DNA of 64,000 nucleotides, taken from contig QJPP01003111.1 in assembly GCA_003996215.1 (NCBI GenBank), positions 62,001-126,000 on the forward strand. The letters are read 5' to 3'. Shown piece after piece: positions 13,644 to 24,848 of this stretch (positions within the stretch are counted from its first letter, which is position 1; each line of letters opens with the position of its first letter). Source of the DNA: Jaltomata sinuosa (Eukaryota > Streptophyta > Magnoliopsida > Solanales > Solanaceae). The notes below the pieces were generated by a model. That model ran no database searches and was not told where the DNA came from. It worked only from the letters and a program-made list of their open reading frames with translations. Made by a program: the position numbers and the translations under genes.

Positions 13644-15093
13644 TGTAATGACCCTTCCGATCATTTACGCATTTTTGCCTTTCTTGTACCATTAGAGATT
13701 GCCTGTAGCGACCCCAAGTCATTTATGGCTTGTTGGGACCAGTAGTTCGGTGCCCAGGCCGTTTGTTTGATCTTTTTGGCCATTCCTTATTTTAGAGCTT
13801 TAGGCTTTTGAAATCATTGACTTTAGTCAACATTCTTTGTGAACATGCTCGAAATTGAATTCTGACAGTTTTGTTAGCTCTGGAGCGTGGACTTTGGTCT
13901 AGTGGGACATTTTTTCGGGATCTGAGAGCTTTTCAGCTTGGAATTGTCTCTCGTTATGTGTTTTTAGGCCAGTTGGGCTTGTTTGGTTGACTTTGGTCAA
14001 CATCCAGAGAAGATGTCCTCGGATGGAAATTCCATCAGCGCTATTAGCTCCGGAATGCCGAGTTTGTTTTAGTTAGTTGGTTGGTTCGGGTCCCGAGTGA
14101 GCTGGGCTCATTTCGAATGTTTGGTTGGCATTACTTAGTGTTGACTTGGGTCAACATTCCTCCGAGAAAATCTTGTATGGAAGTTTTGTCGATTTTGTTG
14201 AGTTTGCAACGTTGTTTCCACTCTAGTAGCACTATTGCTTTTTGAGTATCGTGTTCCGATTATGCCCGGAATGCCCCGTAGAAGTTTTGGTTGTTGCTGG
14301 ATTTTCTTCTTCTGGTGGCCTTAGGCGCGATCGCGCTCCTGTAGCATGATATCCCTGGTCTGTGATTTTTCCTTCAGGGCGATCGCGCTCCTATAGAGCC
14401 ATACCGCAGGTCTAGGATCCTTCCTTCAGTGCGATCATGCTCCTTTAGCGCGATAGCGCTGACTAGCAACCAATAGCTATATATTTTAGATCCTTTCATT
14501 TTTCCAACTCTTTTTCTCATTTATTCCCAACCCAAAACTGAAAATCCTCTCCACCAAAATTCTTCTTTTAGTCTTAGCTTGGAGAATTCATCAATTGGGT
14601 TGGAAAGTCTCACTTCTTGGACGATTTTGGTAAGTTCTTCTTCCCCCAAGTTGTTCTTCTCTAATTCTTGGAAACCACCATTGTTGACCCTTTCCCAAAG
14701 CTTGAAAATTCTTTGTAGAAGCTGCCCCTTTGGCGTGTGTATGTTTGAGGAATCATCCAATTCGCATTCTTGACGTAATTCCCTCGTTGAGGTAAGTAAT
14801 TCTTGCTCTATTTTTGAATTTATTCCTTGAAATTCCTTCTTTAATCCTCTCTTGAGCGGGCTATTTTGGTCCCCCAATCGAGGTTCGTTTCAGCTCAAAT
14901 ATTGAGCATGTGCTCCCAGGATAGTAAGGAACACTTTGGTGTTTTTCATTTCTTGTTTTGGGTTATGGGGCCCATAAGGCTGTTTGTGACATGGAATTTG
15001 ACCCAGTTATGTTTATGGCATTATGGGAATCGTTAGTCTCATTTTGATGTGTAGATTATTGTATTGATAGTGGTTTTGTGAATTGGAGCTTTT
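13644..15093 (+). repeat. E1 3' LTR, truncated
   Basis: It begins TGTAATGACCCTTCC and aligns with 5716 onward for about 1.4 kb. It carries a dyad cluster with three GCGATC-type boxes at about 14330-14465, directly before a TATA-like ctatatatttt at about 14476. Similarity to the 5' LTR ends near 15093, where E2 gag starts, so about 2.3 kb of this LTR is missing. Confidence 0.7.
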
Positions 15094-16218
15094 CTGAGCA
15101 ACTCATGCTAGAATGCTTCAATTGAGAGATAAGATAACCAACTTTTGACAATTGCTGGGTGAAGCCTTGCATGAGGCATGAATAAGGTTTAAAAGAAAAT
15201 TGTCCAATGCCCAACTCATGGTATTCCCGATTAGGTCTTACATCAAAACATTTATTGATCCTTAAACTATATGAACAAGTCTGTGGAAAATAACTTGGCA
15301 GGTGATTCATTGATGGACTAAATATTTGGACTTGCCAAAGCCTTGTTGGATAGGATGGCAAAAATAAATTGTGCTTGGCATAATAGGAAAGTTGAGGTGA
15401 AAATAGGTGTCCCCTACGCAATTATGTCAAAGAAAATGAGGCAAAAAGAGGAAGAGTGAGAAGAAACTATGGCAATGATGATGACACAAATTGAGTTGCT
15501 AGTAAAAAAATGTGATGGGAGCCAGAATGAAGAGTATAAATGATGTTAGAGCTTAAGGAACTAGATCTCATGATGAGGATGATGCATATTTTTTTTATGA
15601 GGAAGATCATTACATTTGTAATCAAGTGGCAGGTTCTTGGTTGGGATACCAAGCTGCCAACCAAGGACCTTGGCGACCAGTGGGAGGGGAATTAAGGTTG
15701 GAGCAAGATAGAGATGTGACTTGCAGAGATACTGGGAAATAAAGAGATCAGGATTCTATATGGAGATATAAAGATCATGATAGAGAGGGAGATAGGTATA
15801 ATCACTGGAGTAACAATTCGTATATTCCTTCTCCAAAAGCTGATGCAACTCCCATCCAAATGGGTGTTAGTGATCCCGCGAGCTCCAAAATTAAAGACAT
15901 GCTTGCTTGGGTGATGAAAAAGATTAAATCTACAGACATTGGTGTCTGGGAATTGAAAAATGAGGACTCTACCCTCAATCAAACTGTGAGTTCCTATTCG
16001 ACTTATATTAAACACCTTGAAGCCCAAATGAATCATTTATTGGCTTAAATTAACCCAAGTCAAAAGGGTAAACTTCCTAGTGACACACTCCCTAACCTAA
16101 AGAATGATATCCATTGCATAACAATTGTCACTAAAGGTTGAAATATTCTAGATAGTGTGGTTGATGAACTCGAGAATATTGTGATTGAGAAGAAGATAGA
16201 TGAGAATCCAAAAGTGGT
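15094..16218 (+). pseudogene. gag: E2 gag, C-terminal two thirds
   Basis: The reading starts inside the Retrotrans_gag domain (LRDKITNFRQLLGEALHEAW across frames) and lines up with E4 gag at about 23875. It continues through the conserved AMMMTQIELL motif at about 15470, the linker, and the coiled-coil-like segment TLNQTVSSYSTYIKHLEAQM at about 15970-16030, close to its E4 counterpart at 24640-24715. Many stops and frame changes make it a pseudogene. The N-terminal half was lost at the E1 junction. It is assigned to the Athila-type gag from this motif order. Confidence 0.65.
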
Positions 16219-17321
16219 GTGAAGCCTATTAAACCTAGGTTAAATTATAATGTAAGTGTGAATGTAGATGAAGAGATTCCAAGGTCGGAAGAAGCAAAGG
16301 AGGATCCTTTTTCTCAAGTCATTATCGACATTGAGGAGGAAAAGAGGGACAAAGTTTTAAATAGTCCATTGCTTATGCCCAAGTGTCCTCCTCTTTATCC
16401 CCAAAGGTTGATCAAATAGAAAGAGGACTCTCACTTTAAAATGTTTATTGATTTGTTTGGCAAATTATTCATGAACATCCCTTTAGTTGATGCTTTTCTA
16501 CAAATGCCTGGGTATGTGAAGATTATAAAAGAGTTATTGAGTAAGTAAAAAGTTGTTGATGTAGGCACGGTAGAGGTTTCGCATCATTATAGCGCGATCA
16601 TTGATAGTAACTTGACTCCAAAAAGATATGACCTAGAAGCCTTTACTATTTCTTGCACCATCGGTGTGTATCTATTTAACAAATCCTTGTGTGACCTAGG
16701 GGCAAGCATTAGTTTGATACCCCTTGTTAGTTTCAAGAAATTGGCCTTGGATAATCCCAAGCCAACTTCAATGAGGTTGCTTATGGTGGATAGATCAATC
16801 AAGCACCCGATGGGCATACTATGTGATATTTTGGTAAAGTTCGACAAGTTTATCCTCCATTTGGACTTTGTTGGACTGGATTATGAAGTGGACTTGGAGG
16901 TGACCATCATCTTGGTGCGACCATTCTTATCCATGGGTCAAGCCCTAGTCGATGTCAAATTTTGAGAATGAAATTCTGAGTGAGCAATGAAGAGGTCACA
17001 TTCAATGTTTGCCAATAAATGAAGCCACTAGATCAGTGTAGAGTTTTATCCATGACTGATACACGGGATGAGCCAGTTGAGGTGTCTTATGGAAAAGAGT
17101 TTGGAAATGAGGTATCGAATGAACGTCTTATGGTGTATGATGAGAAAGAGAAGAGGGACCCCATGAATATTAGAAAGCCTAAGCCACAATGCTTGTTGGA
17201 TGTTTACCTTGGTCCTAATCACACTCTACCAATACCCACCGCTATTGAGTTGCATATTTGGCAAATAGATGGTTCTATTTTTAAGGAGATACATCAGATG
17301 CCTTGGATGGGAATGTGCTAA
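16219..17321 (+). pseudogene. E2 retroviral-type aspartic protease region
   Basis: This is a pepsin-like protease domain that would cut the Gag-Pol polyprotein. The frame from 16219 to 16965 is continuous apart from two stops (near 16417 and 16545). The active-site region reads CDLGASISLIP at 16690-16722, with Asp at 16693; in the family this Asp-Leu/Thr/Ser-Gly-Ala stretch holds the catalytic residue. The flap-side and C-terminal motifs (MRLLMVDRSIKHPMG, then ILVRPFLSMGQALVDV) follow in the usual order; ILGRPFL is the common form, so one Gly appears changed. After a frame shift, 17019-17321 encodes the usual linker towards RT, but RT itself is absent. Confidence 0.7.
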
Positions 17322-19124
17322 TCACCTTGGCATTTATCCGAACACTCATTGATCCTTGAGGTACTATCGTCATGTCACGACATTAAATCAAGCACTTCTT
17401 GGGAGGAAACCCAAGTGTTTTTGATTTTTTTTAATTCACTTGTCTATTTTTTGGTATGTTAGGGATGTAAAAGCTTGGAAAAATGCAAAGTATGCAAAGG
17501 AGCCGCTGGACTGAACCTGTGGTACACCTGCGGAGTGTAAGTGACTACTCACAGCACACAAGTGGAGCACATGTCACAATCAGAACACCTGAGAGAAAGC
17601 AAAAGAAAATCTAGAACCTGCAAGTCACCTATGTTACGCAGGTCATCACCCGTGACACACAGGTTTGATACAGTGCACCTGGAGATTTTTTTTGAAAAAA
17701 GTATCACCTGCGTGTTACTTGTGGCTTGCAAGTTTGCACTTATGACCGCAGGTTCCACGCAGGTGTAGATAAGTCCTTTTAAATTTTAAACTAACCCATT
17801 GACTAACCCAACTTGGTTTGCTAACCCATGCCTCTTCCTCTTCTAAAACCTCTAAACCCCATTATTCTTTAATTTTTCACCATTAAAAACCATAAAAACA
17901 TTCATTCTTCATATATCCAATCTCCCAACTCTCACCACTGTTTCCCCAGACTTCTTCATCACCACCACTGGTCATCCGCTATCTCTGCCATCATTTTTGG
18001 TGAAGTTTTGGATTCACCACTATCAAAGTGCTTAAAGATTCAATTTTCTCACCCCAATCCACTATAAATCTCTTGTTGTATGTTCCTCTAAGTTTAATAT
18101 CTTGATTTTTGTTCATTAGGATTAAATTTTGTGAAAGCATTTTATTTGAAACCCTTATTTCCCAAAGTGCTTAGATTCTAGAATTGTGAAGTTCAATTTT
18201 GGGTTTCTTATTGTTATAAGTTATGTTAGAAATGGTGGATTGTGTTCCAAATCATAATGCAAGTTGTTTTTGCTCATTCATGACATAAAATTTTAGTTGG
18301 GGTGAAGTCTAAGTAATCCTACTTGATTGCCATACATGGATTGGACCTATGATAGATTGGGTAATGTCATTCTTAAAAACCGTCATTGGATTGAATTTTT
18401 GATTGAAATTGTGATATTTTGTACTGAGATGAGTACCATTGTGTTAAAGAGTAATATTATTAGATCTTATTGTGCAATGACTGCTTTGATTGAGAGTGAG
18501 TGATTCTTATGCATCATTATGATTTGATCAAGCTTGTTATCGATGGTTCTCGATGATAGATGGGGTAACATCCTTGTTAAGGGAAATTGTTGAGTTTATG
18601 CTTGAGTTGTCAATTGTGGTAGAAACCTTGTTGGCAAAGCTCTTCCGGCAAGTCTGAGTACCCATGAGACTTTCATGTTGGTAAATGTTTTTGCCTAAGT
18701 GTGGAATTGAAGCTTGATTAGTAGTGTAATTGCACTGTTGGACACTTGTGTGCACATGTATTTCCTTGAAAAATGCAAGTGCAATGTAGGTGTTGAGAAG
18801 AAGTTCATCCTTCATTGCCTAACACATGCGTAGCACTTACGGATCACAAGTCTTCACCTATGAATATCAATTGAAGCACAGGTTGGCCAGATATCCTTCA
18901 TACCACTCCCTCAGCACTACACCAAACTTGTGTGCCGCATGTCACCTCCTACAAAATGCTAGTGGCATGAAGGTGCTGAGCAGTTGGTCCCTGTTGATCC
19001 CTTTTTTTCATTCCATTTCTTTTTTATTACTTAGTTTCTTTTAGTTGTTTCCTTTTGCTTAAACCCTGAAAAATACAAAAACATTTTGTTCTCTTTTCTT
19101 GGTGCTCATATCTTTTTGCAAGTC
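17322..19124 (+). other. E2 non-coding leader upstream of ORF2
   Basis: The stretch holds the hairpin motif at 17398, a cluster of short related boxes (acctgcgg, acgcaggt) at about 17510-17765, an AT-rich segment, a CT-rich leader at about 17820-18060, a donor-like GTATGT at 18078, four blocks also found in E4 (18301, 18347, 18552, 18645), and a pyrimidine-rich AG end at 19122 just before the ORF2 ATG. No protein is credible here. The collinear match with E4 suggests regulatory or spliced-leader function. Confidence 0.55.
17398..17415 (+). other. Hairpin motif after the gag-pol region (E2)
   Basis: CTTGGGaggaaaCCCAAG is a perfect 6-bp stem with a 6-base loop. E4 has the same motif at 24831-24848, preceded by the same text (gttaaatcaagcac / attaaatcaagcac). 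Related text occurs in many plant Athila-type elements, as far as I recall. Function is unknown. Confidence 0.6.
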
Positions 19125-20133
19125 ATGACTTCAAATAGGGGCAACCCCAATAGAAATGCTCGCAAATCTCTATCCACAAGCAAGAGCAAGGGAAGACCCA
19201 AGGCAAGAGTAAGGCACCATCGATTGATCCTGAAGCTCCTCTTATACTGATAAACAACGTAGATCATATTTATTTAACATCAAAGGTGTGAGGCACTATT
19301 ACATTAAATTATGTACAAGATGATCATTCACACTTGAGAAGCGGTTCAATTTTGAAGGACTAAATGATGAATTCCTTTATATCACAAAGTTGTTCACTAA
19401 GAGAGAATGGTCACCTTTCCTAGATGTGCTAGGAGGCTATTTTGAAGATAATATGTGTTAATTTTATGCCTCTTATCAAGTCAGGCAAGATTTTATGAAG
19501 CATAAGGGTCGTGTTAAAGATTTCCCTTACTTGACCTCCGTCTTGGTGAGAGGGAGAGAGATTGATATTTCTCCAAAGGCTATTAATTCAATATACTCTT
19601 CCACTCTGATAGCTCTAGGAGATATCTACTCTAGAAGATAGCTGTGAAAGGGAGTTACTTATATTGGGTAGTGGAAGTTATTTTTGTGGGCTAGCCTCTT
19701 TGGGCTACTTTTGTGGCAAATTCAAGGCAAGACCTCAACTTTCAAGCCAAGTTATGGGTCGACTTCATTTTATCCCACCTCATGCCTTCTAAGAATGATC
19801 AGAAAATTTCTACTGAGGCTGCTATAATGATTTCTTGTACAATAAAGAGGATCCATGTGAACTTTGGAGAGATTGTTGCAGTCAAATTTAAAAGGAAATC
19901 CCGCCAAAATGCCACTTCTATGCCTTTCACCATTCTCATTAGCAAGCTTTATGCTAGAGCTGGTGTACCTTATTTCCCTTCTAAATAGTCGTGCCTTGCC
20001 ACTGGTGTGATTGATATTAAGAAGAAAAGAGATGCAGAAGATTCTAAGGTGAAAGAGAGAAAGCTTGCTAGGGCTTTGGGCATCCCTAAGAGTTTCCTTG
20101 TTGGAATAGAGACTTAAGATGTTGTTGGTTCTC
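19125..20133 (+). pseudogene. E2 ORF2, Transposase_32-like protein, broken by E3
   Basis: It begins with ATG at 19125 (MTSNRGNPNRNAR), matching the E4 ORF2 start (MSSNRGNTERSSH). The best preserved part is 19713-19988, with the family's core motifs in order: LWVDFILSHLMPSKNDQK, then VNFGEIVAVKFKRKSR, then ILISKLYARAGVPYF. The N-terminal half has several stops and shifts. The C-terminus is cut by E3 at 20134. Proteins with this domain are annotated as putative plant transposon protein, without a known activity; a DNA-cutting role has not been shown and none is claimed here. Confidence 0.65.
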
Positions 20134-20599
20134 TGTAACGACCGAGTTCATCATTATGGGTAAACTTTTCATGCCAAGTCTTGAGTCAGAACACTTTTGA
20201 GTTTGGGAGTTGGAAATTCTGGGCTAGGCTAGTCTCAGATGATTTTTGAGCAAGGTATGGTCTAGGGAAATCCAGGGCAGAATTGGGTAACGTGTCTAGT
20301 ATTGAGCTAGTTTTTCTATTATCTAAGATATAGAGGATTCTGGGAGACTTTTTGGAAATGAATTCGGGTAAGTAGAACTCTCGGTATGAAGGTTGACGTA
20401 AAGGGGTTATTCCAGAATGTTAGGAATTAGGGTGTGTTGTAAAATAGACCCTTTTGGGGAAAATTCTGAGTTTTTGTCTCGTGTCAAGCACTATCACTGC
20501 ACCATAGCGGTGACTGCTATAGCGGAAATATGTCCACTATAGCAGAAGTCAACTTTGGTCAGCACCACCATAGCAGTTGGTTTTGCTATGACAGCACCA

Positions 20600-20625
20600 C
20601 TATAGCGGTGTACGGACCGCTATAG
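20600..20625. repeat. Perfect inverted repeat in E3 LTR
   Basis: The arms CTATAGCGGT and ACCGCTATAG are separated by 6 bases. This is the best of several related boxes (gctatagcgg, cactatagcag, ccatagcag) between 20490 and 20630, in the U3-like part of the LTR. A protein-binding or cruciform role is inference. Confidence 0.6.
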
Positions 20626-21383
20626 CATACGAAATTGGGTTTTAATGCAAAAAATTCCCCAAAACATTCAGTTTTCCTCAAGAATGTTTTGGAGAAGCGC
20701 AAGGGCAATTTTGGCAAACTTTACTCTGTTTTTCACCATTTTTCGTTCCAAAGGTAAGGATTTTACTCCCTTAACTTAATACTATGTTTCCTACATAGTA
20801 GAGTTGCTAGTTTGGACTTGAGGGATGGTTTAGATTGACCTAGGAATTGTATAATCTGGGGAAAGAGGGGATTCTAGGGCATAGAAGTTCTTGGGTCTTG
20901 AATATTACTGTCAGGTTATAATCAATTAGACATAATTCTCTAAATGTATCTGTAAAAATGATATACTTAGGTGAATTAATAGTGGGAAAGCCCGAAAATG
21001 GGTGGGATGATCACAACTTGGCTTGGGGATTGGGATTTTATATAATTCGGGTAACTATTAGGTCATATGGACTGATTTTAGCATCTTGTAATAATTTTTA
21101 GACCAAGAACAAGCAAAGGCTTTGGAAAATGGGAAGATTCCAGTTTAGTAGAGAATTTGAGTAATTTTAGGTAGATGATGGTTACTGTTTTCCCAATATG
21201 CAATATGTGTTCATGTACTATCGCTTAGTATTGTGTGAGTTTGCTTGCTTAGGGAATGAGATCATGAATATCTAGCTATCCTGTGTCAATTGTGTGAAAT
21301 GAACTGAGTTTGATTGCTTGTTGGTTTAGAAGTGTGATATTGTTCATTATTTTATTGACTTGTTGGATTGTGTGTGACATTCA

Positions 21384-21571
21384 GTTAGCTCGGGTACCAT
21401 GCCTGGTACAGGTTATATATTAGTTGGCTCGAGTACCATGCCTGGTACAGGTTACATATTAGTTGGCTCGGGTACCACGCCTGGTATGGGAATAATATTT
21501 GTTGGCTTGGGTACCATGCCTGGTACAGGTTCTATATATTGGTTGGCTTGGGTACCACGCCTGGTACAAGT
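21384..21571 (+). repeat. 40-bp tandem repeat, five copies, in E3 LTR
   Basis: Five successive units of about 40 bases have the form GTTGGCTCGGGTACC-atgcct-GGTACaggt... Each holds a small dyad (GTACC/GGTAC around a 6-base loop). Copies differ by a few bases, so the array is not recent. Confidence 0.8.
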
Positions 21572-21872
21572 TTGATTTTACTTGCATTGATTGTACTCTG
21601 ATAATGGTTCCATGAGTGATTCAGGTTGTATTCTTGATATGTGTTTGTTTCATGATGGTCCTTGAGAGTTCGGGTGGTTGTACTTAACTGTGGGGTTGGT
21701 CATAGTGTAGACCGAGACTACATGTTTAACACTTAGGTGTTGTCTTAGGGATCCATAATTGGTCCGGGTTATTTGAAAGGGATATATATTATTCTCATGG
21801 TGTATTGTGCAATGACTGTCAGACTTGTTATATGTGATTGGTAAGATAGAGGAAAGACTTAGAGTCTGGTTG

Positions 21873-21877
21873 ATTGC
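21873..21877. repeat. E4 target-site duplication, left copy
   Basis: ATTGC immediately precedes the E4 5' LTR and is identical to 31706-31710 after the 3' LTR. Five-base duplications are normal for Ty3/gypsy integration. Confidence 0.9.
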
Positions 21878-23347
21878 TGATAAGTCAGTAATCTACCAAC
21901 TTTTTGAACCTATATCCATGAATTATTGCTATGTTTTAAATCGATTTAGAGGTTCTTATGGCCTTTATTAATGTCTATGCAGGTACTTTGGATAGAAGAG
22001 GAGAAACAAGGATATGGACTCAAAAAGAGCCAAAAAGGAGCTAAGTGTGAAGAGTTGAGAAAAGCTGGAGAATCTGCTGAGAGGTGCGGTGGATGTGCAA
22101 CACGCACAAGCTGAGGTGTGGTTCACACCTCCTCTGTATGAAGCTGCAAAGATGACTGAAGATTCTACTAAGGAGTGCGGTCTCCATGCGACACGCACAT
22201 CCCGTGGTGCAAAATGCACCACCTTTGCACAAAACCTACTTACGCACACACTGCAATTTGCGGACCACACGCCACATTGCACACCACCTAGAGGGCAATT
22301 TTGTCCTAAATTTATGTGATGATTTGGGAATATATAAAAGGCAATTTTAGTCTTATTTTGTATATACAATTTTGAGCAGAGATTTTCAGAGAGAACTTGG
22401 AGATATTTTTGGCTTGTAAACACTTTTCTCCATCTCCATTGAGAGAGGGTTTTTAATCCAATCTTTTGGTTAACAAATTATGTACCTAATTTGACTCTAG
22501 AACTTAAGAATCAACTATAATGGATGGGAATTTGATTTACCCAGCTGGTATATCTTCTCCCCCTTCTATGAGTGGCTAATTTCTCTTGTCTAGGGGTGTA
22601 TTGATGATGGGTGCTTAGCAAATGGTTATGGGTGTTGCTAATTCACTTTTATAACTGCTTATCAGATATGGGTCTAGTAATTTCACCATATTTTAATCTA
22701 ATAATTTGTGGTTGCAAACATGAATTTACCTTACTTGGCTATATAGTTGCGAGAGAGAGAATTTTGTAGTTGTGGATGTGAAATTGCTAGTGGGTACTTT
22801 GGAATACACTTAGATTGGAGGCTAGACATAGCACCAATCGCGGAATCTCCCATTTAAGGGTCCGAGCTAGAGATAGGACGACCTCCCCAAGCAAATATTG
22901 GTTGGTTATTTAGCACACCGAATGATGTTCTAACTGAAATCATCGGATATAAGGATGTTGATTGAGAGATAGCATTCCACACTTATGACCAATGCTACCC
23001 ATGTCAATAGGTGAGAATTTAAGTGAATTAGTGACTACCCTATCCTATAGCGAATGCCCCATCGAAAATGCACCCCTAGTCATCTAGTTCTTATTGGTAC
23101 ACCCATCTCGATTTTATAGTTTTTATTTGAATTGAGTTAGTAGTGACAAATTTTCCAATTCCCCCATTTTATTGTTTTGGTTTTGTTGAACAATTACTCT
23201 CTCTTTGAAATCGCCTCGCATAATCTCTAATTAGTTAAATCAGGTCCATTGGGTATGACCCCGACATCCATTGGGTTTATAAATGCGTTTTGACTATACG
23301 ATAGCCGTGACCTCCTAGTTGGAGAGCCACGATTTGAGCATTTATCA
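21878..23347 (+). repeat. E4 5' LTR (1470 bp)
   Basis: It begins TGATAAGTCAG and ends GCATTTATCA. It contains a cluster of boxes such as GTGCGG, CGACACGCAC and GGTGCAAAATGCACC at about 22085-22270, then a TATA box at 22331, then a probable transcribed leader. Compared with the 3' LTR it lacks about 40 bases near 22255 and has about 40 extra near 22615. Confidence 0.9.
22331..22340 (+). promoter_or_regulatory. TATA box of E4 5' LTR promoter
   Basis: TATATAAAAG lies about 60 bases after the dyad cluster and is kept in the 3' LTR (tataaaag at 30729). It is probably where transcription of E4 is set. Confidence 0.65.
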
Positions 23348-23351
23348 AAAA

Positions 23352-23369
23352 TGGCGTCGTTGCCGGGGA
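23352..23369 (+). other. E4 primer binding site (Asp-tRNA type)
   Basis: TGGCGTCGTTGCCGGGGA starts 4 bases after the LTR. It matches the complement of the 3' end of plant tRNA-Asp (TGGCGCCGTTGCCGGGGA, from memory) with one change. This primer is typical of Athila-type elements. Confidence 0.85.
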
Positions 23370-23463
23370 CTTGAGTATTAGCTAGTTTTTGATTTTTGTT
23401 GTGAAGTCAACTTTAGAGTGCTTATTTCTTTTACTTTTTGTTGTTTTTGAGTGTTGATTGAGC

Positions 23464-24792
23464 ATGCCGGCTATGGAAGAAGCCGAGGACACTGAGAGCA
23501 TTGGCGGCTTCGACAACGCTAACGCTGCTGAGCCTATGATGCAAGGAGGTGTAGGTGCAATCCGCCTACCCCCCCACAGTGGGAAATATTGTCTTCCATG
23601 TGACAAGCACCATGCTCCATTTGATTCAAATGAAGGGGCTATTTAGTGAAGCTTCCGATGAGGAGGCCAACCGGCATATTCAGAACTTTGTGGAGATTTT
23701 CCAACCATACATGATCCAAAATATCTCCCAAGAGTCCATTCGATTGCGCCTATTCCCTTTCTCTTTGACGGGAGAAGCCACAACGTGGTTGGAAGAATTG
23801 TCGGATGGATCCATCACATCTTGGGCCGAGTTGGTTGAGGCATTTACCTTGATATTCTTTCCTCTATCTAGAATGATGAAGTTAAGAGATGAGATTAACA
23901 ACTTTAGGCAGTTCCCGGACGAGCCTCTTCATAAAGTTTGGCTACGATTCAAAAAGAAGCTTCTATTATGCCCAAACCCTGAGTTGTCAGACAATGTGTG
24001 CTCTAAAGCTTCTACCGGTCATTGAACTCTATAAACAAATTAGTGGCTGATAATCTTGGAGGTGGCACCTTTATGGACCTTGAGTTTCACATTGACTCAG
24101 AGCTATTAGAACGAATGACCAAAACTAATCAAGCTTGGCATACGAGAGAGGCAGATGTGTCAACTTTGGGAATGCCCTCAACAATCTTGACGAATGAAAC
24201 AAGGAGAAAATATGAGAAGCGAGATGAAGCTTTGGCAAAAATTATGACACAAATTAACTTGATGGCCAAGCATGTGATGGGAGCTAGTGTTAAGAAGGTG
24301 AATGCAGTGAGTACACCGGAGATTGAGGTGAATAATGTTGTGCTTATGACAGAGGTTGATGGTAAGCTATGCTATGTGTTAGAGGGTTCTCTCCCACGGG
24401 AGAAAAATCAAGTTTGGATTAGAGACAAAGAAAGGGATGGCAATTAGCGTGAGAAAGAGATGGATGGTGATCGCTTCAATCACCAGAGCTCGAATCCTTA
24501 CATACCCCTAAACAAATTTGATTCTCTATACTAACCAGGCAAAAGCAATCCCGGACAATCTAAGTTAAAGGACATGTTGTCCTTGGTTCTTAAGAATGTG
24601 GACACTACAAACTCAGGAGTGAGTGAGCTAAAGAGTGAGGTCTCTACACTTCACCAAATGGTGAGCTCCCATAGTGCCTCGATCAAACATCTTAAGGCCC
24701 AAATAACCCACCTATCAATCCAAATGAACCCACGGATGAAGGAACGCTGCCTAGCGACACCATTAACAACCCCAAAAATAAATGAGTATTGA
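23464..24792 (+). pseudogene. gag: E4 gag
   Basis: The ATG at 23464 opens the first frame. The frame then moves at about 23569-23575, a run of seven C that is a likely slip site, and again at about 24000-24010. The Retrotrans_gag domain spans about 23640-24010 with LFPFSLTGEATTWLEEL, ITSWAELVEAF and KLRDEINNFRQFPDEPLH. It continues with LVADNLGGGTFMDL, the ALAKIMTQINLMAKHVMG motif and the coiled-coil-like segment TLHQMVSSHSASIKHLKAQI. Two more stops lie in the last frame (24445, about 24532). The product would have formed particles. No zinc knuckle and no protease follow; the frame ends at 24792, 38 bases before the hairpin motif. Confidence 0.75.
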
Positions 24793-24830
24793 GGTAGTAT
24801 CATCATGCCGTGACGTTAAATCAAGCACTG

Positions 24831-24848
24831 CTTGGGAGGCAACCCAAG
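24831..24848 (+). other. Hairpin motif after gag (E4)
   Basis: CTTGGGaggcaaCCCAAG is a perfect 6-bp stem with a 6-base loop, kept in E2 at 17398. The surrounding text tgacgttaaatcaagcac is also shared. Confidence 0.6.

Larger units (their letters stand above)
5716..15093 (+). mobile_element. E1: Tekay/Del-like LTR retrotransposon, gag remnant only, 3' truncated
   Basis: Two direct copies of a long LTR start at 5716 and 13644. Between them lie a decayed initiator-Met primer site, a broken gag and about 2.9 kb with no recognisable protease, RT or integrase. The segment before the 3' LTR (TTTCGAGGACGAAAGTC, near 13610) matches the same place in E6, so E1 and E6 are related families. The 3' LTR stops at about 15093, where E2 sequence begins in mid-gag. 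E1 is therefore an old, damaged, probably non-autonomous copy. Confidence 0.75.
15094..20133 (+). mobile_element. E2: 5'-truncated Athila-like element (late gag, protease, ORF2)
   Basis: The order is the second half of gag, gag C-terminus, aspartic protease, a short hairpin motif, a long leader, then ORF2. RT, RNase H and integrase are absent: only about 80 bases separate the end of the protease-linked frame from the hairpin motif. The same order, minus the protease, is seen in E4, so this is a second and older member of one family. The left edge is a junction with the E1 LTR. On the right ORF2 is interrupted by E3 at 20134. Its LTRs are not in the window. Confidence 0.65.
20134..21877 (+). 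repeat. E3 5' LTR, first part
   Basis: It starts TGTAACGACCGAGTTC; the first 100 bases match the start of the 3' LTR at 37394. It contains a cluster of CTATAGCGG-type boxes at about 20490-20630 and a 40-bp tandem repeat at 21384-21571. It is split at 21877 by E4 and resumes at 31711. The two parts give an LTR of about 2.26 kb. Confidence 0.8.

Noticed and set aside
21968..22423. Minus-strand frame of 151 codons in the E4 5' LTR, with a relative at 30321-30683
   Set aside because: It lies antisense across the LTR dyad cluster and TATA box and is shifted by indels between the two LTR copies. It is a by-product of the GC-rich boxes.
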